A DNA stretch of 26,626 nt from Sulfurovum sp. (lineage in GTDB: Bacteria; Campylobacterota; Campylobacteria; Campylobacterales; Sulfurovaceae), in contig JALWME010000021.1 in the NCBI GenBank assembly GCA_027083995.1, forward strand, positions 1-26,626, in the 5' to 3' direction. The position numbers were made by a program, and so were the translations under genes. Shown one piece after another: positions 8,684 through 15,505 of this stretch. How positions within the stretch are numbered: position 1 is the first letter of the stretch; every line of letters starts with the position of its first letter. The notes beneath the pieces are model-generated. The model was given only the letters and a program-made list of their open reading frames with translations. It did not search any database and was not told the origin of the DNA.

Positions 8684-9488
8684 GCTGTTTTCTCCTTTAT
8701 GTTATTTTGAATCATCTTTACGGTTTCTAAAGTTTCTATTTTGTTCTGCTTGTAAGCTTTTGCATAAGTAAACACAGTTTGTGTGTCTATGCTTACGCCA
8801 AAGCCGTTGCTGATTCTGCTACTTAGCCAAATGTTTAGCATAAGGTGTGACCACTCATCATCTTCATCTAGGTACACAAAACCTTTTTTCTCATAGAACT
8901 CTCGGTTCTCTGTGGGTGGGGCGTTCCCCTCTGTCATGAGTTGCTGTGCATACTCACAAAGAAGGGTTAGTTGTTTTTTTGAGCCTCTTTCATGAGTCTA
9001 AAAATTTCAGCAACCACCACGGCTGAAGGGTGCGACTCTTCTTCAATGTAGGCTATAAGCTCTTTAGAATCTACAACAATAAGCTCAAGCTGTTTTCTAA
9101 AAATCTTTTCATTTAGCTCATCAACTGCACCTGTATCATCTTTGAGTTCTTCAACTTTTAACTTCTCATACTTTTTTCGAGCTTTTCTTAAAGTTTTTCT
9201 AGCTTGACTTAGAGCCAAAGCATAAGCTTCATCTTCAGGCTTCGCAGTAGCCAATCTTTCAGCATCTTCAAAATCTTCTGTGGCATCTACAAAGTCTCTT
9301 TTGGCAGAGGCTACTTTTTTACCATCAGCGTTCAGTTTTTTAAACTCAATCTCTAGCTCTTTACCATAATTCTTAAGCTTCTTTTGTTTCTTCTTGTCAA
9401 AGTTAGAAACTTTAAGATGAAAAACTTTTTCATTGCTGTTTTCATCTTCAAATTTTAGCTTGATTTTTACTACTTTCTTAATTGGCAT
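8680..9488 (-). CDS. Tail assembly chaperone, -1 frameshift fusion (gpGT-like)
   Basis: The shorter product (8967-9488) meets a slippery heptamer at its last codons. After a -1 shift the reading continues KKQLTLLCEYAQ... without a stop to 8680. This gives a fusion of about 265 residues that ends 4 bases inside the tape measure start. The downstream part contains WSHLMLNIWLSSRISNGFG. Gene position between tail tube and tape measure, and overlapping frames, match the conserved G/GT frameshift pair of lambda-like tails, where the fusion binds tape measure and tube during assembly. The 85 codons after ATG 8937 could also be read alone, but that ATG lacks a convincing ribosome binding site. Confidence 0.8.
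8967..9488 (-). CDS. Tail assembly chaperone, short form (gpG-like)
   Basis: This is a 173-aa, highly charged, lysine/glutamate-rich and mostly helical protein; AAGGAGTAGAAA precedes ATG 9488. It is the unshifted product of the chaperone gene pair lying between tail tube and tape measure. It ends ...EAQKNN with the stop just beyond the slippery run. Its role, by family analogy, is to coat and solubilise the tape measure during tail assembly; it would not be in the finished virion. A coiled coil is likely between about 45 and 115. Confidence 0.8.
   Translation of the reverse strand: MPIKKVVKIKLKFEDENSNEKVFHLKVSNFDKKKQKKLKNYGKELEIEFKKLNADGKKVASAKRDFVDATEDFEDAERLATAKPEDEAYALALSQARKTLRKARKKYEKLKVEELKDDTGAVDELNEKIFRKQLELIVVDSKELIAYIEEESHPSAVVVAEIFRLMKEAQKNN
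8973..8979 (-). promoter_or_regulatory. Programmed -1 ribosomal frameshift site
   Basis: On the minus strand the zero frame reads CA[A AAA AAC] AAC TAA, a canonical X XXY YYZ slippery heptamer six bases before the zero-frame stop at 8967. The -1 frame is open through this point (from 8997) and continues to 8680. The site is in the gene where such shifts are conserved across tailed phages. Confidence 0.85.
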
Positions 9489-9498
9489 TTTCTACTCC

Positions 9499-10431
9499 TT
9501 AGTCATATGCTTTAAGTTCCCAAGCATCATCGCCCGACACTCTTCGACATTCTAATGTTCGTTCAGCATTTAGTTTTCTGTCACTTTCACTCTTCTTTTG
9601 AGCTACAGCCACACACTTAGGAGCTAAAAGCTCATACTTCTTTACACCAGCAACATCATAGAGAGGAATGACAAAGTTAAACTCTACACCATTTTTCAAG
9701 TCATTGAAAGCAGCTTCATTTTCTTCTGTTAACGAAGAGCTTATTTGTAGTTCTGGTGCAACATCTTTGGTGTAACAGGCAATAGCACACATTTCATCAG
9801 GTGCAACAACTTCAGCTTTTAAACTAAGCACAACTTTTTTCAAACGTGCCGACTGTCCATTGACCAGATAGGCAGAACAATCATTCTTCATAAATACAGA
9901 AGAGAAGTCAGGCACAGTAGGAATGGTATTGTTTGCATCAGCCGAACCCAAGTCTACTACTTGCTTTAAAAAAGACTTTAAAGAAAAGTCAATTTCTACA
10001 GCTTTTTTAGTTTCCATAGTAAGGGTGAAATCTGCTCTAGCACCACGAACTTCTGTAGTAGTACGCTCTTCTATCCACATTACAGAAGCTGTAGCCTCTG
10101 AATCTGTACTGTAAGCATAAGCTGTTCCACCTGTAATGGCAGAGCCAACAACACCACACATTTCAAACGCAGGAGCAATAAGTGCATGATTGGACGGCAA
10201 CTTCATTTTTGCAGAATAATCAACTGTTGCAAAGTCCGTAAGGACTGTGGTTTCTTTTGAGCCATGATATGCACTAACAGGGTCAGAAACATCCGTGTCA
10301 AACTTTGGCTCTGGTGAACCTGAACCTCGCTCTATTGGTAAAACAGTAGTAGGCACAACAAAAGTACCAGCCACTGCTTCAACTGCAAGAAGCATTGCCA
10401 TTGTGCTAAATTGATATTTTGTTCCAGCCAT
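9499..10431 (-). CDS. Major tail tube protein
   Basis: This is a 310-aa protein located before the frameshifted chaperone and the tape measure, the fixed position of tail tube genes. The N-terminal part (AMLLAVEAVAGTFVVPTT, then a strand-rich region with DTDVSDPVSAYHGSKETTVLTDFA) resembles the siphophage tail tube family described as Phage_tube_2. No sheath gene lies beside it, which argues for a non-contractile tail. The start overlaps the preceding small ORF as TAATG; the upstream site is weak (GTGAGAAAAAG), suggesting translational coupling. Confidence 0.75.
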   Translation of the reverse strand: MAGTKYQFSTMAMLLAVEAVAGTFVVPTTVLPIERGSGSPEPKFDTDVSDPVSAYHGSKETTVLTDFATVDYSAKMKLPSNHALIAPAFEMCGVVGSAITGGTAYAYSTDSEATASVMWIEERTTTEVRGARADFTLTMETKKAVEIDFSLKSFLKQVVDLGSADANNTIPTVPDFSSVFMKNDCSAYLVNGQSARLKKVVLSLKAEVVAPDEMCAIACYTKDVAPELQISSSLTEENEAAFNDLKNGVEFNFVIPLYDVAGVKKYELLAPKCVAVAQKKSESDRKLNAERTLECRRVSGDDAWELKAYD

Positions 10432-10571
10432 TACTTTTTCTCACTTTCTGTTTTTGCTTTTGGAGTTGTTTTACTAAACCCTTTTTTCAAGTACTGCGAA
10501 ACCGTAGAACTCAAAACCTCAACGCCATTCCCATTCTTATCGTAAACAGTTACTCTTTTTCTTTCTGCCAT
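10431..10571 (-). CDS. Small 46-aa protein between spanin and tail tube
   Basis: This is a 46-aa ORF with AGGGA 4 bases before ATG 10571. It overlaps the outer spanin stop at its start and the tail tube start at its end (TAATG), so it fills the gap completely. The sequence contains VTVYDKNGNGVEV and QYLKKGF followed by a lysine/threonine-rich tail. This style is seen in short phage proteins of the head-tail region (compare the FluMu N-terminal type), but I cannot name a family. Tight packing, a good site and protein-like codon use support it being real. Confidence 0.65.
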   Translation of the reverse strand: MAERKRVTVYDKNGNGVEVLSSTVSQYLKKGFSKTTPKAKTESEKK

Positions 10572-10942
10572 GCATTCCCTTTCTTGGTGTATTTGTCGTT
10601 ATACTCTGATATTTGCTCTTTATACAAACGGTTCAATGTCAAAGAGTCAAAGAGTCGGTTTTTTACATCTTTGACATAAAAAACAAGATTTTCAACTTGC
10701 ACTTTGTTAACTAGCCACAAGTCATTATATTTTTTAGCCTTTACGGCTTCCATGCTTTGTATCGTGTTAGCTACTTCATCTACTTCTAAAACCAAAGACT
10801 CAACCGAACCGTTCACTTCATTAAACTCTTGTAGATGAGGGCATGGTGTAAGCACGTATTTAACAACAGGCTCTTTACCTGAACAAGCACTAAAAAATAA
10901 TAGTGCTACCATTACCATCAGTAGAAATGTTAAATTCTTCAT
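10550..10942 (-). CDS. Outer-membrane spanin lipoprotein (Rz1-like)
   Basis: This is a 130-aa protein from ATG 10942 (AAAAGGATACAA upstream). It has a lipoprotein signal peptide: positive MKN, a hydrophobic stretch, and the lipobox FSAC with cysteine at residue 20. The mature part is helical. It overlaps the 3' end of the preceding membrane protein by 53 bases in another frame, the arrangement typical of Rz/Rz1 spanin pairs, which fuse inner and outer membranes in the last step of lysis. At about 110 mature residues it is longer than lambda Rz1 and lacks a proline-rich stretch. A longer in-frame start at 11014 would bury the signal peptide. Confidence 0.65.
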   Translation of the reverse strand: MKNLTFLLMVMVALLFFSACSGKEPVVKYVLTPCPHLQEFNEVNGSVESLVLEVDEVANTIQSMEAVKAKKYNDLWLVNKVQVENLVFYVKDVKNRLFDSLTLNRLYKEQISEYNDKYTKKGNAWQKEKE

Positions 10943-11204
10943 TTGTATCCTTTTCTTTATTATTATGTTCTTTGGCAATATTTGCCCATTTGTCTTCAAA
11001 TTTTTCAGCGTCACAAGTGATTTTTAAAAGATTGTTTTCATCTACTAAAGTAGTCATAATTATTTCTGTTTTTCTACACTCTCTTAAGGGTAGAACATAC
11101 TCAACCATTACAAAACTAAGTAGAGCCAAAAGCAAAGTTACTAAAATGCTTTTTCCAAAAGTGCTAAAAGTACCTGTTAGTGCTTTTAATGCTGCTTTTA
11201 TCAT
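10890..11204 (-). CDS. Inner-membrane spanin-like protein (Rz-like)
   Basis: This is a 104-aa protein with AGGAGG upstream of ATG 11204. One membrane segment at about residues 17-39 (KSILVTLLLALLSFVMVEYVL) is followed by a hydrophilic, charged domain that would face the periplasm. It lies directly after the holin and overlaps the lipoprotein gene out of frame. Location and topology match an i-spanin; sequence similarity to lambda Rz is not evident. Confidence 0.6.
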   Translation of the reverse strand: MIKAALKALTGTFSTFGKSILVTLLLALLSFVMVEYVLPLRECRKTEIIMTTLVDENNLLKITCDAEKFEDKWANIAKEHNNKEKDTNEEFNISTDGNGSTIIF

Positions 11205-11645
11205 CTATCTACCTCCTAACCAAACTATTAAACGCTCACGAATAAAACGCAATATATGACTCATTGCGTCAAACTCTTCAACTTCTTTTCCTGTGCTAAT
11301 AGTGTAGATATTAGCAATGCTAGAATAAGCTTCACTTAATATAAGTGCATTTATCACAACCCAAATCATCACAGTAATGTCAATACTTACAGCTTTAGCA
11401 GCAATAGCCAAAACAAAAGGAATCAGCACCAATACAACCTTAGAAACAATACCATTGGTAAAACGTCTACTTTGTGGCATTCGCCCAAGTCTAAACTCTT
11501 TAACAACACCTGTTACCATATCAATCACCAATAAAACAGCAAGACCAAATACAGCCTCTTTGTTTAGCCCCAAATACACAAGCATCGTGACAAATGGTAA
11601 ATACAAGAAGTTCAATACAAACTTCAGCAAAAATCCACTCTCCAT
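11205..11645 (-). CDS. Phage holin, Holin_4/TcdE type
   Basis: This is a 146-aa membrane protein with four hydrophobic segments (about 5-25, 31-49, 67-85 and 89-105). The motif LLVIDMVTGVVKEFRLGRMPQSRRF followed by VSKVVLVLIP is characteristic of the Holin_4 family (DxxTG then a basic loop). It would form the cytoplasmic-membrane hole that starts lysis. The gene overlaps its neighbour upstream (TAATG) and abuts the spanin pair. The matching endolysin is far away in the early region (22127-22510). Confidence 0.8.
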   Translation of the reverse strand: MESGFLLKFVLNFLYLPFVTMLVYLGLNKEAVFGLAVLLVIDMVTGVVKEFRLGRMPQSRRFTNGIVSKVVLVLIPFVLAIAAKAVSIDITVMIWVVINALILSEAYSSIANIYTISTGKEVEEFDAMSHILRFIRERLIVWLGGR

Positions 11646-11947
11646 TAATTTTCCCCCGTTGTTATTTCAAATAAGAACAAATCTATCATTCTTCCATCAC
11701 GCACGTCTACTTGCGAATTTAGTACTTTTACACATGCCGTTAAACTTGATGCTTGTAGCTCCATAAACTGCTTAAACATTGCATCATTTATCTCATCGTT
11801 GGGCTTAACGACCAGACCTAAGTGTTTTGTTTCTTGCATTCCAAAAGCTTCACGCCGTGCAATGAAAATCTTATAATCATCAGGATGATGAATCTTTGCA
11901 ATCTCTTCAATCTTTGCCTTTGCCTCTACAAAACTTAAGCAGCACAT
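11645..11947 (-). CDS. Unknown small head-tail region protein
   Basis: This 100-aa protein's ATG (11947) overlaps the upstream TGA as TGATG; a TTG one codon earlier is also possible. The sequence is soluble, with KIHHPDDYKIFIARREAFGMQETKHLGLVV in its first half and helical segments later. It lies between the putative connector and the holin, so a role in head-tail joining is possible. I recognise no family. Confidence 0.6.
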   Translation of the reverse strand: MCCLSFVEAKAKIEEIAKIHHPDDYKIFIARREAFGMQETKHLGLVVKPNDEINDAMFKQFMELQASSLTACVKVLNSQVDVRDGRMIDLFLFEITTGEN

Positions 11948-12309
11948 CAAACAGACCCCATACCAATACCACCAAAATTTCCAGCAGATGGTGTTTCGTC
12001 TACCTCTACAATGTAGGGGATAGACTCACAACGCTCTAGCCAATAAGCTTGAAATTTCTCAACATCTTGGAAAATAGAAAGTGTCTCTTCATACTCATTA
12101 GCACGTTGAGCCACTCTTTGCCATAGCATCGGAGCTAGATAGTAGATTGCCTTACAAGCCACAGCCTCAACGCGTTCAAAGTCATTATCGTCAGATTCAA
12201 AAACCTTGTCTTTAAAATCATATTCTGCACGTCTAAGATGTACGGCTATGTCCTCGTCAGACAAGCCTTTAAGAGCTGAACGCTCTCTTATGTCTACTAT
12301 CGTTGCCAT
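11947..12309 (-). CDS. Putative head-tail connector/adaptor protein
   Basis: This is a 120-aa mostly helical protein directly after the major capsid gene, where phages encode the head-tail adaptor (DUF1320, gpL or gp6-like). Tyrosine- and leucine-rich helices (VEAVACKAIYYLAPMLWQRVAQ) fit that fold type. The C-terminus is a glycine-rich tail (GNFGGIGMG). The start has only a modest site (AGGTTGATGC). Family membership is inferred from place and helix pattern. Confidence 0.55.
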   Translation of the reverse strand: MATIVDIRERSALKGLSDEDIAVHLRRAEYDFKDKVFESDDNDFERVEAVACKAIYYLAPMLWQRVAQRANEYEETLSIFQDVEKFQAYWLERCESIPYIVEVDETPSAGNFGGIGMGSV

Positions 12310-12317
12310 GCATCAAC

Positions 12318-13241
12318 CTATGGTGCTGCTGTTACAAGTGTTACATATTTTTTAATGTCAAACTCGTAATCTGGACGTGAGACATATTTAAACAAAATAG
12401 AAGAGGTCGCATTGTCCCACCATCTGTCTTTTCTGATTTTTCTGCTCATACCTAGAACCATATTTTTCAAAGGTGTACCCAAGTAAGTACCTTGTGGCAT
12501 GTGAGGGTGAATCACTAATTCTCTACCTTTATATCTTAATGGAGCACCATTTAGTAGCACAGTTGAGTTTTGATGCTTTTCAGATATATAATCTTCATAA
12601 TCACTATAGTCATCAGGGCTAATGATAATAGCAATCTCTGTTTTAACGTCAGGGTGAGAAGTCTTCACGACTTTATCTAAAGCATTAACTACTGTTTGAC
12701 CTGCGTCATCTGTAACTACTACATAGGTTGCTTTTTTTGTATCTACTGATTCACTCGCAACAATGGGCCAACCTTTAGCCAATTCATTAAAAGGTGCATT
12801 GTCAGCTTCATTATCTGCAATTCCGACCATACCTAGGTAGTTAAGGTCATTTCCAAACCCTTTTGAAAAACCATCGAACTGCTCTTTTTCAAAAGAGGTG
12901 TTGCCTTGATTGTCTTCAAGAGCTTCATCGGTAATCTGTGCATCAAGCACCACGCCGTTAGTCATATTTAACTTACAACCAATCACACCAAGCTTTTTCA
13001 ACTGAGCATCCGTTGCACCCTTTCCTGGAACATGTCTACGCAAGATACCTTTTGCTACATCATATGTTTTTCTAACCTTGGTTAGCTTTCCAGTAACATC
13101 GACAGTAATTCTCTTAAAAAAATCAGAATTATCCACAATTCCAGAAATAAAAGCAGTACCTTGTTTCGGTGTCAGTTCACCACTAAATGCGACATCTTCA
13201 GCAAGAATCGCCCCACTTTTTAATACTTCATGTAATTCCAT
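12318..13241 (-). CDS. Major capsid protein, P2 gpN-type
   Basis: This is a 307-aa protein with AAGGAG upstream of ATG 13241, overlapping the protease/scaffold stop by one base. The order (protease/scaffold then capsid, divergent from portal and terminase) is that of P2-like heads. Features consistent with the P2 capsid family (HK97 fold) are FFKRITVDVTGKLTK near the N-terminus, then FSKGFGNDLNYLGMVGIADNEADNAPFNELAKGW, which parallels the P2 segment where NPLL is followed by N.GW. The C-terminal part has the strands expected for the fold. No prohead cleavage site was identified. Confidence 0.75.
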   Translation of the reverse strand: MELHEVLKSGAILAEDVAFSGELTPKQGTAFISGIVDNSDFFKRITVDVTGKLTKVRKTYDVAKGILRRHVPGKGATDAQLKKLGVIGCKLNMTNGVVLDAQITDEALEDNQGNTSFEKEQFDGFSKGFGNDLNYLGMVGIADNEADNAPFNELAKGWPIVASESVDTKKATYVVVTDDAGQTVVNALDKVVKTSHPDVKTEIAIIISPDDYSDYEDYISEKHQNSTVLLNGAPLRYKGRELVIHPHMPQGTYLGTPLKNMVLGMSRKIRKDRWWDNATSSILFKYVSRPDYEFDIKKYVTLVTAAP

Positions 13242-14155
13242 TAAACAACTCCTTTTAAATCATCTTCTTTTTCAAGTTTTTTATCTTTTGGATTATTATT
13301 TTGAGAACTCTTCTTTAAAGTCTCTTCAATCTCAGCAGTTTTCTCACCACTTTCTTTAACATCTTTAGTTAAAGCTTCAAGTTTCTCACCTTGTTCTTTA
13401 ATCAGCTTATCTTTGTCAGCGTTTGACTTCTTAAGAGCTTTAATCTCTTTTGCTTGTTCAGCAGTAGCTTGTTTTGCGTCATCAGCTTCTTCAGCAATCT
13501 TTTCAACTGCTTTTTCTACACTTCCAGTTGCTTCTTGAAGCTTTTCTTTTAACTCTTTTTGATATTTATCCATATCTACACTTTCTCCTTTTTCAATTCT
13601 TGTCCAGAACTCCATATTAAAACCACTAATGGACTCACCAAGTGCCGTCCATAGTTTTTTCCATGCAGAATCTTCAGCCTTAGCCACTTCTGTCTTTTCA
13701 GCCGTACCAGCCATACTTAGACCAGCAATTTCACCATCTTTAGCCATCTTCTTAAGTTCTTCGCTTTCAAGCTGAATGGCTACAGCCCATGACCCCTGTT
13801 TTTCATCAGGGAAGATTTCATCACCACCTTTCACTATCCAACTCTCTGCAACAAAAGCATCAGTGTTGTTAAAGTCGTGATTTACATCAACATTTCCAAC
13901 ATTCTTAGCTTTCATAAATGCATAAGCAGCCTTTTTAATTTCAGAAACATCAGTCATGTCACCTTGACTATCCACTTCATCAGGGCTATAAACAATCCCA
14001 TAAACCACACCTTGCTCTTCATCTGTCTTTTTAATGCTAATCCTGTTTTCATACGGTGCATCAGTATCAGCAGATTTATAGATAATGCTTTTACCGTTCG
14101 CTCCACTCTTAACAAGGGAAATATGGGTAATGGCAATATTGCTCAACTTAATCAC
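13241..14155 (-). CDS. Prohead protease (XkdF/S78_2 type) fused to scaffold
   Basis: This is a 304-aa protein starting at GTG 14155 with GGAG 8 bases upstream. Residues 40-160 match the XkdF-like prohead protease (peptidase family S78_2): VVYGIVYSPDEVDSQGD, then VDVNHDF with likely catalytic H93, AESWIVKG, and GEIAGLSMAGTA with likely catalytic S147. From about 190 to 300 the protein is a lysine/glutamate-rich coiled coil, the internal scaffold that would be degraded during maturation. It is the first gene of the minus-strand capsid operon, facing the divergent portal operon. Confidence 0.85.
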   Translation of the reverse strand: MIKLSNIAITHISLVKSGANGKSIIYKSADTDAPYENRISIKKTDEEQGVVYGIVYSPDEVDSQGDMTDVSEIKKAAYAFMKAKNVGNVDVNHDFNNTDAFVAESWIVKGGDEIFPDEKQGSWAVAIQLESEELKKMAKDGEIAGLSMAGTAEKTEVAKAEDSAWKKLWTALGESISGFNMEFWTRIEKGESVDMDKYQKELKEKLQEATGSVEKAVEKIAEEADDAKQATAEQAKEIKALKKSNADKDKLIKEQGEKLEALTKDVKESGEKTAEIEETLKKSSQNNNPKDKKLEKEDDLKGVV

Positions 14156-14206
14156 TAGGCACTCCTTTACTTTTTCAAATTCTCAACATATTTGTTTGAT
14201 ATTCGC

Positions 14207-14212
14207 AGTATA
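14207..14212 (-). promoter_or_regulatory. Candidate promoter of the capsid operon (-10)
   Basis: TATACT on the minus strand lies 52 bases upstream of GTG 14155 within the divergent region. A weak -35-like TTCATT is 16 bases further upstream. Campylobacterota promoters often rely on the -10 alone plus AT-rich upstream DNA, which is present here. Confidence 0.35.
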
Positions 14213-14280
14213 GACATTTTGAAAAGTTAATGAAATCCAAATAGTTTTTTTCAAATTTTAAAGTTTTACTGAAAATCTAA

Positions 14281-14286
14281 TATAAT
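14281..14286 (+). promoter_or_regulatory. Candidate promoter of the portal-terminase operon (-10)
   Basis: A consensus TATAAT lies in T-rich DNA in the divergent region. It would give a leader of about 150 nt that contains the structured repeat at 14345-14411 before the portal start at 14444. A second -10-like CATACT follows at about 14327. Confidence 0.35.
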
Positions 14287-14344
14287 TTTTTCAGCTATTT
14301 AGGTTGTCTGTTTTTTAAATTATTGTCATACTTGCACTAAAATC

Positions 14345-14411
14345 CGTTTCACTTTAAAGCCCTAAAATATGGGCTATTGCTAGTACTGAAACGCTGAATC
14401 AACTGAAACAC
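14345..14411 (+). repeat. Structured direct-repeat element, copy 1 (upstream of portal)
   Basis: The element has CGTTTCA (14345) pairing with TGAAACG (14387) as a perfect 7-bp inverted repeat, enclosing an inner stem AGCCC / GGGCT (14358-14362 and 14371-14375). A further TGAAACA follows 17 bp after TGAAACG (14404). The same layout recurs in the same orientation at 17472-17536: TTCACT, ten bases later AGCCCTAA, then GGG, TGAAACG, and TGAAACA exactly 17 bp later. By eye about two thirds of positions agree. Confidence 0.7.
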
Positions 14412-14443
14412 ATAAATCAAAATTAAAAGAGAAGTGGGGACAC

Positions 14444-15502
14444 ATGGACAAAAAAGCAAAAAATTTAATCATTAAGTCAAGTGGGGAGTCAAAGCAAACT
14501 AATATAGAAGAAGATTATTTTGCAGATGGTGAGGGCATCATAGAACCATATGTGAGCCATCAAACGCTAAGAAGTCTTTACCCAGCGAACTTGTATCATC
14601 AAAGAGCCATCAAAATAAAAGCTTCACTTCTCAGTCAAGTGGTTTCTACAAACCTAGACAAGTTTCTACCAGAGGGAACAAACATTAAAAGCTTCCTTTA
14701 CAAGTTCATGCTTAACGCTGAAGTATATGGAAGTGCATTTTTAGAGAAGGCTGGTGTTTCAAGTAATTACTTTCTTTACAATATGGACACTTTTAAGTCA
14801 AGAGTAGACATCAACCATAATACTTTTCAAAAAGTAGGTTCAGAGCATAGAGCCATAGAAGCCTTGCATTTTAAATATGAGTCAATTTTAAGTGAATACT
14901 ATGGTGAACCGGACTATTTAGCCATCATCAAACAAATAGCCACACTACACAAAGCAGATGTTTATAATGATAAGTTTTTTGACAATGGAGCAAAACCAGA
15001 ACTAGCCATCATCTTTGAAGACTCTGACCCTACAGAGAGTCAAATAGGAGCTATTACCGACTTCATGAAAAAAGACTTTAGAGGACATACCAACGCTCAC
15101 AAAACTTTGGTACTCACCACAGGTCAAGGTGACGGTCAAACAAAACCCAAAATCAAGATGGAACAAATAGGAAAAGTAGAAGACTTAAGTTTCAAAAACT
15201 TAAAAGAAGTAGGAAGAGATGAAATAGCAGCAGCACATGGAGTACCTCCAAGATTGTTAGGCATCATTCACGGTTCAGCTCTTGGTGGAGGTGGTGAACT
15301 TGTAGCACAAATGAAGATGTTTCTGAAAGTCACTATAGAGCCAAAAATGAAGCAAGTGGAGTGGTTTTTTAAGCAACACGGTATTGATTTAGAATTAGAA
15401 AGATTTAACATAGATGACCTAAGCAGTCCTGAAGATGTAGCCGAAGAGCTGGTAAAGGCTGGTCTTATTACGCCTATTGAAAAACGAAATATTTTAGGTT
15501 AA
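14444..15502 (+). CDS. Portal protein, PBSX/P2 gpQ-type
   Basis: This is a 352-aa protein, the normal length for the P2/PBSX portal family. Recognisable elements are YPANLYHQRAIKIKASLLS near the N-terminus, YGEPDYLAIIKQI, then DKFFDNGAKPELAIIF, and GRDEIAAAHGVPPRLLGI followed by glycine-rich ALGGGGEL. The portal forms the dodecameric DNA gateway at the prohead vertex. It is the first gene of the plus-strand cassette, opposite in direction to nearly everything else here, with GTGGGG 4 bases before ATG. The terminase follows after 3 bases. Confidence 0.88.
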   Translation: MDKKAKNLIIKSSGESKQTNIEEDYFADGEGIIEPYVSHQTLRSLYPANLYHQRAIKIKASLLSQVVSTNLDKFLPEGTNIKSFLYKFMLNAEVYGSAFLEKAGVSSNYFLYNMDTFKSRVDINHNTFQKVGSEHRAIEALHFKYESILSEYYGEPDYLAIIKQIATLHKADVYNDKFFDNGAKPELAIIFEDSDPTESQIGAITDFMKKDFRGHTNAHKTLVLTTGQGDGQTKPKIKMEQIGKVEDLSFKNLKEVGRDEIAAAHGVPPRLLGIIHGSALGGGGELVAQMKMFLKVTIEPKMKQVEWFFKQHGIDLELERFNIDDLSSPEDVAEELVKAGLITPIEKRNILG

Positions 15503-15505
15503 GTT

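Noticed and set aside
8680..8937. Independent 85-aa gene
   Set aside because: It lacks a convincing ribosome binding site at its ATG, and the -1 slippery site joins its frame to the upstream chaperone; treated as the shifted part of one gene.
14156..14443. RNA gene or riboswitch in the divergent region
   Set aside because: Apart from the repeat element and candidate -10 boxes I see no tRNA-like or known riboswitch structure.
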